The position numbers were made by a program, and so were the translations under genes. From Ruminococcus sp. (GTDB lineage: Bacteria; Bacillota; Clostridia; Oscillospirales; Ruminococcaceae), in assembly GCA_018376535.1 (NCBI GenBank), contig JAHABC010000005.1, positions 99,733 to 163,732 of the forward strand: 64,000 nt of DNA, written 5' to 3'. Positions 34,130-43,181 of this stretch are shown here, one piece after another (position 1 is the stretch's first letter; the number at the start of each line of letters is the position of its first letter). The notes beneath the pieces were generated by a model, which saw only the letters and a program-made list of their open reading frames with translations, made no database searches and was not told the DNA's origin.

Positions 34130-35656
34130 TTAGTTATTAAAGATATTCTTTTTTAGTAAAAGTAAATCCATAGAAGATATTACACCATCAGAATTAACAT
34201 CGTACTTTGAATTATATACATCTTTTTTACTAGAGGATAGATGGTTTTTTATAGTTAAAAAGTCCATGATATCTATAGAACCATCACTATTTACATCTAG
34301 TGAGAGAGTATTGTTAAAGTTTAAATTTAATGAGTTAAATATATCTGTACCATCTATGGTTACTAGATTGTCAACGTCTGTAGCAGAAGTTTTTATTGAA
34401 GTAATAAAGTTATCTTCATTATTTAGATACAATCCATACATATTACAGCCTGTATATTGAGTATCTTGCAAAGAAAATACAACCTTTGAAGTATCTGAGT
34501 CGTCTATACATCTAGCATATATATTTCTGTTATCGTTGTAGAATACAAAGCCATCTTTTATAATAACAGATGTGTAAGTTCTAGCACCGCCCTCATTTAC
34601 GCCCCACGCAGAACGTGGAATATTAAACATAACAGTAGAAGTGTTATCTAAAACGTTTAATTTTACAAAGTTGTCGTTATCATCTAGGAAGTAAATATTA
34701 CCTTGATAGTATTGTGCTTGAGTTTTAGCATCTTTCCAGATATAGTTATCATACTTAGTGGAAGTACATTCATAAGGAGTTTGCCAATCGTAGTGGTTTT
34801 GATTTTTAATTTCAGTATCGCTAACTAATACGCACTTATGATAAGCATTTCCAAGGATATCGGGTAGAGGGTCGTCCCAAGTGGTATCAACATGATACCA
34901 TTGTCCATCTACTTGAACTATATTCCAAGAGTGGTTCATATTGATACTATTTGCCAATTCACAAGGTATACCTAGATAGTTCATAGCATATTTAAATCCT
35001 AGAGCGTACGCACTACACGAACCCGATTTATATTCAAACAATCCGTAAGCACGGTTATATGGAGTATTTTCATTATACTTAAATTCAGTTTCAAAGTAAT
35101 CGTGGACTAAAAGAATTTTTTCCACTGTAGAAGATACTTCATTCACATGAGATTTTTCTAACATAGTATTAAAACTATCATTGAACTTTTGTTTAAAAGT
35201 ATTAGCCTCCTCAACGGTAGATACATTATAAGCTACTATTAAACGTTTAGCAAAGCCATTAGCATCTCTTTTGCATACAAACGTGTAAGTAGGATTTCCA
35301 TTAGCATCTAGTATTACGTTTCCGTTGGAGTCCGTATATATAGGTTCGGTGACGTAATCGTACATAGGATTATCTTCTAAAAATGGATATATACAAGCCA
35401 TAACTTCTGAAGATGTAACGCCCATACCTACGAAACTTATAGAAGTTTGCAAGGTATCGAAGCCATTTTGTAGAGTTTTATATATAAGTTCCTTATTATC
35501 AGTAGAAACCTCATCGGCACATACTGGAATTTGAGCCTCTTGATTGAGTATCTTGTTATTAATAAAATCAGTTTGTGTATTGCTCATACTTGCCAAAAAT
35601 AGAGTAAATATCAACGATGTGGATACTGCATTACACAACTGTTTTGAAATTTTCAT
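34130..35656 (-). CDS. secreted transglutaminase-like protein with type I dockerin
   Basis: A 508-residue exported protein. After a signal peptide there is a transglutaminase/peptidase-like core with the triad C214 (GSCSAYALGFK), H242 (MNHSWNIV) and D257 (YHVDTTWDDP). A beta-propeller-like middle follows, and the C-terminus is a complete two-repeat dockerin (LDVNSDGSIDIMDFLTIKN and YDVNSDGVISSMDLLLLKK). The dockerin implies attachment to a cohesin scaffold. Related proteins process peptides or cell wall; the exact substrate is unknown. The ATG follows AAGGAGGTT. Confidence 0.85.
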   Translation of the reverse strand: MKISKQLCNAVSTSLIFTLFLASMSNTQTDFINNKILNQEAQIPVCADEVSTDNKELIYKTLQNGFDTLQTSISFVGMGVTSSEVMACIYPFLEDNPMYDYVTEPIYTDSNGNVILDANGNPTYTFVCKRDANGFAKRLIVAYNVSTVEEANTFKQKFNDSFNTMLEKSHVNEVSSTVEKILLVHDYFETEFKYNENTPYNRAYGLFEYKSGSCSAYALGFKYAMNYLGIPCELANSINMNHSWNIVQVDGQWYHVDTTWDDPLPDILGNAYHKCVLVSDTEIKNQNHYDWQTPYECTSTKYDNYIWKDAKTQAQYYQGNIYFLDDNDNFVKLNVLDNTSTVMFNIPRSAWGVNEGGARTYTSVIIKDGFVFYNDNRNIYARCIDDSDTSKVVFSLQDTQYTGCNMYGLYLNNEDNFITSIKTSATDVDNLVTIDGTDIFNSLNLNFNNTLSLDVNSDGSIDIMDFLTIKNHLSSSKKDVYNSKYDVNSDGVISSMDLLLLKKNIFNN

Positions 35657-35860
35657 ATAAAAACCTCCTTTCTGAATATGTTAAACGTTTTCTTAAAATA
35701 TATTATAACATTAAAAATAGAAGGTGTCAACGGCTAAAAGTTAGGGATTTCCTTAAAAAGTGTAAATATTTGACCTGTATTTTTATGCACATTATCCAAA
35801 CAGAAGAATTTTGTATATAATATTGTATTAGAAAAGTCTAACACAAAAGTAGTTTTTATG

Positions 35861-35889
35861 TTGACAAAATCAACTCATACTGATAGAAT
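35861..35889 (+). promoter_or_regulatory. cysE-cysS promoter
   Basis: TTGACA, 17-base spacer, TAGAAT. The roughly 90-base leader has two small hairpins (GAATAC/GTATTC and AATCG/CGATT) but no T-box element. Confidence 0.7.
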
Positions 35890-35981
35890 ATAATAGTAAC
35901 GATTTATAATCTATAATTAGGAATACTATGGTATTCTTAAAAATCGTACTAGGCCGATTATTAAGGGAGTATGTATAGATA

Positions 35982-36671
35982 ATGTTTAAACAGCTTAAAG
36001 AAGATATTAACTTAATTAAAGAACGTGACCCCGCTGCTAGAAATACTTTTGAAATTTTAGTAACGTATTCGGGATTACACGCAGTTTGGTACTATAGGCT
36101 ATCACATTTTTTTTATAAGCATAGTATGTTTACCGTTGCTAGAATGATTTCACAATGGGCTAGGTTCTGGACTGGAATTGAAATCCACCCAGGAGCTACC
36201 ATAGGTAAAGGTTTGTTTATAGACCATGGTATGGGTGTAGTCATTGGTGAAACGGCTGAAATTGGTGATAATTGCCTATTATATCAAGGGGTAACTTTGG
36301 GAGGTACTGGTAAAGATAAGGGCAAACGTCACCCAACTTTAGGCGATAATGTTATGGTTGGAGCAGGTGCTAAAGTATTAGGACCTTTTAAAGTTGGAAA
36401 CAATGTCAAAATAGCTGCCAATGCTGTAGTTTTAGAGGCTATTCCAGATAATAGTACTGCCGTAGGCGTTCCAGCTAGGATAGTTAAACTAAATGGTGTG
36501 AAAATTAATCCTAAAGATAATATTTGTGACCAAATTCATATTCCAGACCCTGTTTCTCAAGAGATGTGTCAACTTCATAAGCAAGTGCAAAAACTAAAAA
36601 AAGAGTTGAATGCTTGTGAAAGGGCAATTACTAAATATAATCTAGACTATAACAAGGATAATCAAAATTAA
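35982..36671 (+). CDS. cysE: serine O-acetyltransferase CysE
   Basis: Acetylates serine with acetyl-CoA, the first step of cysteine synthesis. The 229-residue protein has the N-terminal helical part and the left-handed beta-helix hexapeptide repeats, with IEIHPGATIGKGLFIDHGMGVVIGETAEIG containing the catalytic His (DHG), then GVTLGGTGKDKGKRHPTLGD. The ATG follows TAAGGGAGT. cysS follows after 21 bases, linking cysteine synthesis with cysteinyl-tRNA formation in one operon. Confidence 0.95.
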   Translation: MFKQLKEDINLIKERDPAARNTFEILVTYSGLHAVWYYRLSHFFYKHSMFTVARMISQWARFWTGIEIHPGATIGKGLFIDHGMGVVIGETAEIGDNCLLYQGVTLGGTGKDKGKRHPTLGDNVMVGAGAKVLGPFKVGNNVKIAANAVVLEAIPDNSTAVGVPARIVKLNGVKINPKDNICDQIHIPDPVSQEMCQLHKQVQKLKKELNACERAITKYNLDYNKDNQN

Positions 36672-36692
36672 AACTATGGAGGTTTTTTGTAT

Positions 36693-38087
36693 ATGAAAAT
36701 CTACAATACTATGACTAGACAGAAAGAAGAATTAAAACCTATTACCAATGGTATAGTAAATATATATGCTTGTGGTCCTACAGTATATAACTATATTCAT
36801 ATTGGAAACGCTAGACCTATATGTTCTTTTGATGTTCTAAGAAGGTATCTAACATTTAGAGGATATAAAGTAAAGTATGTTCAAAACTTTACTGACGTTG
36901 ATGATAAGATTATCAAAAAAGCTAATGAAGAGGGCGTATCTGCTTTAGAGATATCTGAAAAGTATATCGCTGAGTATAAGAAAGATGCTCATGGTTTAAA
37001 CGTAATGGACGCAGACGTTCACCCTAAGGTTACCGAAAGTATGGATATTATTATAGATATAGTAAAAACTTTAGTAGATAAAGGCTTTGCTTATGAAAGT
37101 AACGGCGATGTGTACTTTAGAACTACTAAGTTTAAAAAGTATGGAAAACTATCCCATATGCCTATTGAGGACCTTCAAGCAGGTGCTAGAATAGATATCA
37201 GTGAACACAAAGAAAATCCATTAGACTTTGCAGTCTGGAAGTCTGCTAAACCTAATGAACCTTATTGGGATTCTCCTTGGGGAAAGGGTCGTCCAGGTTG
37301 GCATATTGAATGTTCTGCAATGTCAAGATACTATATCGGGGATACTTTAGATATCCATTGTGGTGGTCAAGATTTAATCTTCCCACATCACGAAAACGAA
37401 ATTGCTCAAAGTGAGTGTGCTACTGGAAAGACTCTAGCAAACTATTGGATGCACAATGGATACATCAATGTGGATAATGTTAAAATGAGTAAGTCTTTAG
37501 GTAACTTTTTCACCGTTCGTGACGTTGCCGAAAAGTACGGCTATGAGATTATTCGTTATATGATGGTTCAAGCACACTATAGAAGTCCAATTAACTACTG
37601 CAAGGATTTATTAGATGCTTGTAAGTCATCACTTGAAAGACTATACAACTGTCGTGATACTCTAGACAGAGCAATAGCTAATGCTAAGTCTGGAACGGTT
37701 ACTCCAGAGGCTGAAAACATCTTTAAAACTCGTAAAGAGCAGTTTATAAATGCTATGGAAGATGATTTAAATACTGCTGATGCTATATCTTATATATTCG
37801 AGTTGGTTAGAGATTTAAATACTATGTCTGCTAATGCTGAAACATCTAAGGAGCAACTACAAAAGGGTGCAGAACTTTTCGATACTCTAACAGATATCTT
37901 AGGTATAGTGTATAATCGTAAAAAGCAAGACGAAATCCCTCAAGAAATTTTAGATTTGGCTGAACAAAGAAAGTTGGCTAGAAAAGATAAAAACTTCGCT
38001 CTTGCTGATGAACTAAGAAATAAAATCTCTGAGTTAGGCTATGTTATAGAAGAAACACGTCAAGGTACTAAGATTACTAAAAAATAA
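36693..38087 (+). CDS. cysS: cysteinyl-tRNA synthetase CysS
   Basis: Class I synthetase of 464 residues. C27 (zinc) and the HIGN signature at 36-39 (IYACGPTVYNYIHIGNARP), the WHIECSAM zinc segment, and KMSKSLGN are all present. I start at ATG 36693 with TGGAGG upstream; a TTG two codons earlier is in frame but lacks correct spacing. It is cotranscribed with cysE. Confidence 0.96.
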   Translation: MKIYNTMTRQKEELKPITNGIVNIYACGPTVYNYIHIGNARPICSFDVLRRYLTFRGYKVKYVQNFTDVDDKIIKKANEEGVSALEISEKYIAEYKKDAHGLNVMDADVHPKVTESMDIIIDIVKTLVDKGFAYESNGDVYFRTTKFKKYGKLSHMPIEDLQAGARIDISEHKENPLDFAVWKSAKPNEPYWDSPWGKGRPGWHIECSAMSRYYIGDTLDIHCGGQDLIFPHHENEIAQSECATGKTLANYWMHNGYINVDNVKMSKSLGNFFTVRDVAEKYGYEIIRYMMVQAHYRSPINYCKDLLDACKSSLERLYNCRDTLDRAIANAKSGTVTPEAENIFKTRKEQFINAMEDDLNTADAISYIFELVRDLNTMSANAETSKEQLQKGAELFDTLTDILGIVYNRKKQDEIPQEILDLAEQRKLARKDKNFALADELRNKISELGYVIEETRQGTKITKK

Positions 38088-38135
38088 TCTTTAGTGAAAT
38101 GTGTAGTTCAGACGTTTAATTTTAATCATAAAGCA

Positions 38136-38163
38136 ATCCGCACCTATTAAAACGGGTGCGGAT
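38136..38163 (+). terminator. GC-rich hairpin after cysS
   Basis: ATCCGCACC pairs perfectly with GGTGCGGAT around a 10-base loop. The following sequence (ATTGGTTATT) has a weak T-run. Confidence 0.6.
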
Positions 38164-38224
38164 ATTGGTTATTATATGTATGTGTACATTTTGAAAATTG
38201 TGTATAAGAAAGGATTAATCTGTT

Positions 38225-39025
38225 ATGAGTAAAAAAGAATATCAACCTACAAGTAAAATGAGTAAACGTATGAAAAATATGTTTAAACTTATGTGTGTCG
38301 CATTGATGGTCGCAGCTTTGTTATACTTAATAAATACTATATTTTTCACATCGTCATCTACTAAAATAGATATGAAAGATGTACAACTTACTCAATTAGA
38401 TGCCCTACAAGATAATCTTAATGAGGGCGACCCTATAGCCATAATAACTACTAACTTAGGCGAAATTAGAGCAGTATTATATCCAGAGGAAGCTCCTAAC
38501 ACTGTTCAAAGTTTTATAGACCTCGCTAATAGTGGATATTATGATAATACTTACATCTTTAGGGTTCAAGAAGATACTTACTTTGCAGGTGGTTCTTACG
38601 ATAAGGAAGGTAATTTGAATGAACAAACATTCTCAGAGGAAACCGAAACTATAAAAAAGGAAGTCACATCTAATTTGTGGCCTTTTAAAGGAGCATTTTG
38701 CTCATTAAGTTCTAAAAAGAACTGTTCAGGTAGCAGATTTATGGTCTTAGACTCCATAACTTTCGATGATGAAACTAAAAAACAACTCTTAGCAACCGAC
38801 GATGATACACGTCTTGCAGATGCTTTTATCCAATATGGAGGTATACCTAACTTTTCACAACAGATGACTATATTTGCTCAAACGTATCAAGGTTTTGACG
38901 TTATAGATAAAATATGTTCTCAAGAAGTTGAAGACGAAGATACACTAACTCCTACTGGCGATATAATAATAGAAAAGATTGAAATTTCAACATATCATAA
39001 AGATAGTGCTATCGGTGAAAGCTAA
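38225..39025 (+). CDS. membrane-anchored cyclophilin-like protein with degenerate active site
   Basis: A 266-residue protein with an N-terminal membrane helix (about 17-40) and an extracellular cyclophilin-fold domain (AIITTNLGEIRAVLYPEEAPNTVQSFIDLANSGYYDN). In active cyclophilins the next strand reads FHRVI; here it is IFRVQ, losing the conserved His, and the QxGD segment is replaced by FAGGS. It may chaperone without isomerase activity. The ATG has AAAGGAT upstream. An intact paralogue follows 240 bases later. Confidence 0.75.
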   Translation: MSKKEYQPTSKMSKRMKNMFKLMCVALMVAALLYLINTIFFTSSSTKIDMKDVQLTQLDALQDNLNEGDPIAIITTNLGEIRAVLYPEEAPNTVQSFIDLANSGYYDNTYIFRVQEDTYFAGGSYDKEGNLNEQTFSEETETIKKEVTSNLWPFKGAFCSLSSKKNCSGSRFMVLDSITFDDETKKQLLATDDDTRLADAFIQYGGIPNFSQQMTIFAQTYQGFDVIDKICSQEVEDEDTLTPTGDIIIEKIEISTYHKDSAIGES

Positions 39026-39123
39026 AGTAGTAGAATTTTGCATTTTAAATTATTCCAAATTCTACCTAATATTACAGGGTTTAAATAAAATATTTAAAAT
39101 TTAATTTCAAATCAAAAATTTGC

Positions 39124-39152
39124 TTTACAAATCAACATTGATATTGTATAAT
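39124..39152 (+). promoter_or_regulatory. promoter for the cyclophilin lipoprotein gene
   Basis: TTTACA, 17-base spacer, TATAAT. A GTAGAATTT/AAATTCTAC hairpin lies just upstream (39031-39066) and may end the preceding transcript. Confidence 0.65.
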
Positions 39153-39266
39153 TAGTGTATAAGTAGATTTTATTTTTAAGTTTAATATTCTTAAATATAA
39201 AGTTTATTATACTATAACTCTATAATGGGGTTATAATAATATTATTATTGCAGAGGTATTATATCT

Positions 39267-40100
39267 ATGTTTTTTAAAAAGATTGCAATTTTAGTTTCAT
39301 TACTAATATTTTCGCTATGTGGCTGTAATAACTTACCAGCCAATAAGGATAACTCAATTGACAGTTCAAGTTCAGAAAGTTCTACAATAAGCGAAGAAAC
39401 TTCAGATGTTACTGTTGCTTCTAATGATGATATCGCCGAAGATGTCGAAATTTTAAACTTTAAACAACCAGAAGTTGGCGAGGAAATTGCTGTTATATCG
39501 GTTAAGGATTACGGTACTATTAAAATTAAACTATTTGAAGATGAATGTCCTAAAGGCGTTGAAAACTTCAAAAGACTTATTTCCGAAAAAGATTACTATA
39601 ATAACGTGATATTCCATCGTGTAATTAAAGACTTCGTTATACAAGCAGGTGACCCTAATGGTAATGGTACTGGTGGTGAAAGTATCTGGGGTGATGGCTT
39701 TGAACGTGAGTTCAATAGTGGATTGCGTCACTTTGCAGGTGCAGTAGCATATGCCACTAATTCGGTTGACCATTTAAATAAGAGCCAATTTTATATAGTT
39801 TCTCAAAATAATGGATACGACTTCAACGATAGCTATTTTAATATGATAGAGGATTCTTATAATACCACTTTCCCTAAAAACGTTAGAGAAAAGTATCAAG
39901 AAGTTGGAGGAACTCCATTTTTAGATGATAACTATGAGGTATTCGGTCAAGTGTTCGACGGTATGGACGTAGTACTTGCTATCTCTGAAACCGAAACCGA
40001 TAACAATGACAAACCTTATGACGATATTGTCATCGAAAGTGCTACTATTGAAGAATATGATGGTTCACCTATTATGAATGGTATTGGTTCTTCACACTAA
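39267..40100 (+). CDS. peptidyl-prolyl cis-trans isomerase, cyclophilin-type lipoprotein
   Basis: A 277-residue exported foldase. The signal peptide ends in a lipobox, SLCGC, with C20 the lipidation site. A Ser-rich linker (30-60) leads to a cyclophilin domain with intact catalytic segments, VIFHRVIKDFVIQAGDPNGNGTGG, and SQFYIVSQN. It probably assists folding of exported proteins at the membrane surface. The ATG follows a modest SD (AGAGG). Confidence 0.9.
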   Translation: MFFKKIAILVSLLIFSLCGCNNLPANKDNSIDSSSSESSTISEETSDVTVASNDDIAEDVEILNFKQPEVGEEIAVISVKDYGTIKIKLFEDECPKGVENFKRLISEKDYYNNVIFHRVIKDFVIQAGDPNGNGTGGESIWGDGFEREFNSGLRHFAGAVAYATNSVDHLNKSQFYIVSQNNGYDFNDSYFNMIEDSYNTTFPKNVREKYQEVGGTPFLDDNYEVFGQVFDGMDVVLAISETETDNNDKPYDDIVIESATIEEYDGSPIMNGIGSSH

Positions 40101-40109
40101 TATAGGTTT

Positions 40110-40135
40110 TATGTAACATAAGTTATAGTTACATA
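40110..40135 (+). terminator. hairpin after the cyclophilin lipoprotein gene
   Basis: TATGTAAC and GTTACATA form an 8-bp stem with a 10-base loop, then TATATTTT. Probable terminator. Confidence 0.5.
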
Positions 40136-40166
40136 TATATTTTAAGATGTACGCAAATATAATCTA

Positions 40167-40193
40167 TTAAGAACAGATTATATCTGTTCTTAA
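40167..40193. promoter_or_regulatory. near-perfect palindrome upstream of murA
   Basis: TTAAGAACAGAT and ATCTGTTCTTAA are exact inverted repeats around TAT. There is no T-run. Operator or RNA hairpin in the 321-base spacer before murA; the rest of the spacer is AT-rich without visible genes. Confidence 0.5.
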
Positions 40194-40421
40194 TGGCGAA
40201 TAATAAAAGTATAAAATTTGCGTTAAATATTATAATGTGTATATACATTATGGAGTATTTATAAAAAATCACTTATAGTATAAATGATGTATTTTTATAA
40301 GTACCTCAAAAAAATATTTGCCCATTATTTTGGCTTATTTAAGATGTATTTCTTACTTAGTCAAATATACTTTAAACATTTTATCGATATAAACTATAAT
40401 AATTTTAAGGAGAGAGGTCTT

Positions 40422-41684
40422 TTGGATAAATTTGTTATAAACGGTGGGGTTCGTTTAAGTGGTGAAGTAACTGTAAGTGGTGCTAAAAATGCCGTAGTTG
40501 CGATACTCCCTGCTACTATACTTAGCGATGGAGTATGTACTATTAGCAACGTTCCAGAAATTAGTGATGTTGCTATATGTATTCAAATTTTAAAACATTT
40601 GGGAGCAGATGTTAAACAGTCTGGTGATAAGTACATTATAGATGCTACTAACATATCTAAACATGAAGTTCCTTATGAACTTGCTAATCGTATGAGAGCA
40701 TCATACTATTTTCTAGGGGCATTGCTAGGAAAGTATAATGTTGCTCAAGTTCCACGTCCAGGTGGTTGTCATTTAGGTGATAGACCTATAGACCAACATC
40801 TACACGCATTTAAAGTCTTAGGTGCAGAATGTGACTTAGTTGCTGGGGGGGATATCTTCTGTAAAGCAGATAGATTAGTGGGTTCTACTATCGATTTCGA
40901 TTTAGTATCAGTAGGTTCTACAATAAATGCTATACTTGCTAGTGTTAGAGCAGAAGGAACTACCATCATAGAAAATCCTGCAAAAGAGCCTCATATAGTA
41001 GACCTTGCTAACTTTTTAAATAGCATGGGAGCTAATATATCTGGTGCGGGTACGGATAGAATTAAGATTAAAGGTGTATCTAAACTAAATGGCGTTGAGT
41101 ACTCTATAATACCTGACCAAATTGAAGCAGGTACTTATATGGTCGCTGCGGCTGCTACTAAAGGTGATGTTCTAATTAAGAATGTTATTCCTGCACATCT
41201 TGAGCCTATGACTTTAAAACTTAGAAACATGGGTGTTCATGTTGAAGAGTTTGACGACTCCGTTAGGGTTTGGGCTGATGCAGATACTCAACTTAAAAGC
41301 GTGGATATTAAAACTAGACCTTACCCTGGTTTCCCTACAGATATGCAACCTCAATTTGCAGTGCTATGCACTCTAGCTAATGGAGATAGTAACGTTACTG
41401 AAGGAATTTGGGACAATCGTTTTCGTTATGTAGACGAACTTCGTCGCATGGGTGCAGATATAAAGGTTACTGCTAAGACGGCATCTATTAAGGGAAATTC
41501 CAAACTTTTAGGAGCTCCTGTACAGGCTTGTGATTTACGAGCTGGTGCAGCACTAATTCTAGCGGGTTTGGTTGCTACTGGTGAAACTTCTATTTCGGAG
41601 ATACATCACATTGAACGTGGTTACGAACGTATGGACGAAAAACTTCGTTCTTTAGGAGCAAACATAGTAAAAAAAAACTCTTGA
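40422..41684 (+). CDS. murA: UDP-N-acetylglucosamine 1-carboxyvinyltransferase MurA
   Basis: First committed step of peptidoglycan synthesis, transferring enolpyruvate to UDP-GlcNAc. The 420 residues match the normal length. K22 (SGAKNA) and the loop cysteine C116 (PRPGGCHLGDRPID), the fosfomycin target, are present. I start at TTG 40422 because AAGGAGAGAGG is directly upstream and MDKFVINGGVRLSGEV is the family start; the longer frame from 40284 adds a hydrophobic stretch with no SD. Confidence 0.95.
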   Translation: MDKFVINGGVRLSGEVTVSGAKNAVVAILPATILSDGVCTISNVPEISDVAICIQILKHLGADVKQSGDKYIIDATNISKHEVPYELANRMRASYYFLGALLGKYNVAQVPRPGGCHLGDRPIDQHLHAFKVLGAECDLVAGGDIFCKADRLVGSTIDFDLVSVGSTINAILASVRAEGTTIIENPAKEPHIVDLANFLNSMGANISGAGTDRIKIKGVSKLNGVEYSIIPDQIEAGTYMVAAAATKGDVLIKNVIPAHLEPMTLKLRNMGVHVEEFDDSVRVWADADTQLKSVDIKTRPYPGFPTDMQPQFAVLCTLANGDSNVTEGIWDNRFRYVDELRRMGADIKVTAKTASIKGNSKLLGAPVQACDLRAGAALILAGLVATGETSISEIHHIERGYERMDEKLRSLGANIVKKNS

Positions 41685-41714
41685 TTGCATAGCAGTTTAG
41701 AATAATATCTTAAA

Positions 41715-41742
41715 AGGGCGAAAGTATTCGCCCTATTTTTTT
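41715..41742 (+). terminator. terminator after murA
   Basis: AGGGCGAA pairs with TTCGCCCT around AGTA, followed by ATTTTTTT. Confidence 0.88.
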
Positions 41743-41758
41743 GAAAGGATTTAATCTT

Positions 41759-42499
41759 ATGCTTAGAACTTGTAAACAATGTGGAAAAACTTTCAATTTA
41801 ACACAATCGGAAATAGATTTTTATAATGGAAAAGGCTTACAACTTCCAAAACGTTGCGAAAGTTGTAGAAATGCTAATAAGAAGAAAAATAGTTCAAAAC
41901 AGCAAGACTATCAAGTAAGATATCAACCCGAAAAGAGTAGTAGTTCAAAAAGTACTTCCGTACCAATTAAAATGATTATCTTATTGATAATATTAGTAGT
42001 ATATGGTTTAGTTCAACTTGTTACATACACAAATAATACTGATACGAATAGTTCAAGCAGTGTAGAATACTCTAGCATTAGTCAAACTGTTACTACGTCG
42101 CAACAGAACGCCATCGATAACACTAGCAATACGGAACTAGTCACGACTATTCAAGATACCTCAGCAACTCAAGATATAACTACCGTTGAAGAAACTACTA
42201 CTATCTTAGAAACGACATCTATTGAAGATGGCTACGTTAGATACTACTTTAGAAATAATGATAGATTAATTCAACACTATGAAAAGCATGGCATAGAGAT
42301 GGGTTTTGCATCTGCTGAAGATTATGAAAAGTCTGCTAGTGATGTTATAAACAATCCAAACTCTCTACACAAACTAGAAGCAGAAGATAATGACGATGTG
42401 TATTATCTTGAAAGTACTGGCGAATTTGTAATACTATCTACTGATGGCTACATTAGAACCTATTACTATGCCGATTTGGATTACTTCAACAGACAATAG
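41759..42499 (+). CDS. zinc-ribbon membrane protein of unknown function
   Basis: A 246-residue protein. The N-terminus is a treble-clef-like zinc ribbon (CKQCGKTFNLTQSEIDFYNGKGLQLPKRCESCR) of the type often found in proteins annotated as zinc-ribbon domain-containing. One membrane helix follows (about 70-86), then a Ser/Thr-rich extracellular stretch and a C-terminal domain (YYFRNNDRLIQHYEKHGIEMGF...) that I do not recognise. The ATG at 41759 follows TGAAAGGAT. rlmH follows after 11 bases. Confidence 0.75.
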   Translation: MLRTCKQCGKTFNLTQSEIDFYNGKGLQLPKRCESCRNANKKKNSSKQQDYQVRYQPEKSSSSKSTSVPIKMIILLIILVVYGLVQLVTYTNNTDTNSSSSVEYSSISQTVTTSQQNAIDNTSNTELVTTIQDTSATQDITTVEETTTILETTSIEDGYVRYYFRNNDRLIQHYEKHGIEMGFASAEDYEKSASDVINNPNSLHKLEAEDNDDVYYLESTGEFVILSTDGYIRTYYYADLDYFNRQ

Positions 42500-42510
42500 G
42501 AGGTCTTTTT

Positions 42511-42984
42511 ATGAATATAAAGTTAGTGGTTATAGGAAAGTTAAAAGAAAAATATCTTCGTGATGGTTGCGATGAGTATATTAAAAGGTTATCCAAATTT
42601 TGCAACCTTAAAATAGTGGAACTAGATGAGTATAAACTTCCAGATAAACCTAGTCAAAAAGATATCGACAACGCTTTGATTATCGAAAGTAAAAACATTC
42701 TAAAGCATTGTGAGGGATATATAATCTCAATGTGTATAGAGGGGAATCAAGTTAGTAGCGAGGACTTAGCTAAAAAGTTTGAAACGGTTACTCTTAACGG
42801 ATACGGAACTATAACCTTTATTATTGGAAGTTCGTTCGGTTTGGACAGTTCTGTTAAAAACAAATCTGATTTTAAACTATCCATGTCAAAGATGACTTTT
42901 ACGCATCAAATTGCTAGAATGTTACTTCTTGAACAGATTTATCGAGCATTTCAAATCAACACTAATGGGAAGTATCATAAATAG
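42511..42984 (+). CDS. rlmH: 23S rRNA pseudouridine-1915 N3-methyltransferase RlmH
   Basis: SPOUT-class methyltransferase that modifies helix 69 of 23S rRNA. The 157-residue protein has KLKEKYLRDGCDEYIKRL near the N-terminus, FIIGSSFGL (SAM knot) and the C-terminal MTFTHQIARMLLLEQIYRAFQI...YHK that is diagnostic of RlmH. The ATG has AGGAGG upstream. Confidence 0.95.
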   Translation: MNIKLVVIGKLKEKYLRDGCDEYIKRLSKFCNLKIVELDEYKLPDKPSQKDIDNALIIESKNILKHCEGYIISMCIEGNQVSSEDLAKKFETVTLNGYGTITFIIGSSFGLDSSVKNKSDFKLSMSKMTFTHQIARMLLLEQIYRAFQINTNGKYHK

Positions 42985-43073
42985 CACTTAAAGATTTTTT
43001 AGTTTACAAATATTAGAAAATCAATCCATAATATACAAGAATGTAAAAATAACCGTTTTTTGAAAAAAACATC

Positions 43074-43102
43074 TTGAAAAGTGTGTAAAAGTATGATACA
43101 AT
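43074..43102 (+). promoter_or_regulatory. cellobiose phosphorylase promoter
   Basis: TTGAAA, 17-base spacer, TACAAT with an upstream TG (extended -10). Confidence 0.7.
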
Positions 43103-43181
43103 ATTTTCATAGGCTAAAACTAACACACTTGGTTAGTTGCCATGTAATGAATATTTATCACAAAAAAGGAGAATTTGTCCA

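Noticed and set aside
35657..35981. T-box riboswitch ahead of cysE-cysS
   Set aside because: No AGGGTGG-type T-box word or long antiterminator; only short hairpins without a T-run.
40284..40421. MurA with a 46-residue N-terminal extension
   Set aside because: The normal MurA N-terminus begins at TTG 40422 behind AAGGAGAGAGG; the extension has no SD.
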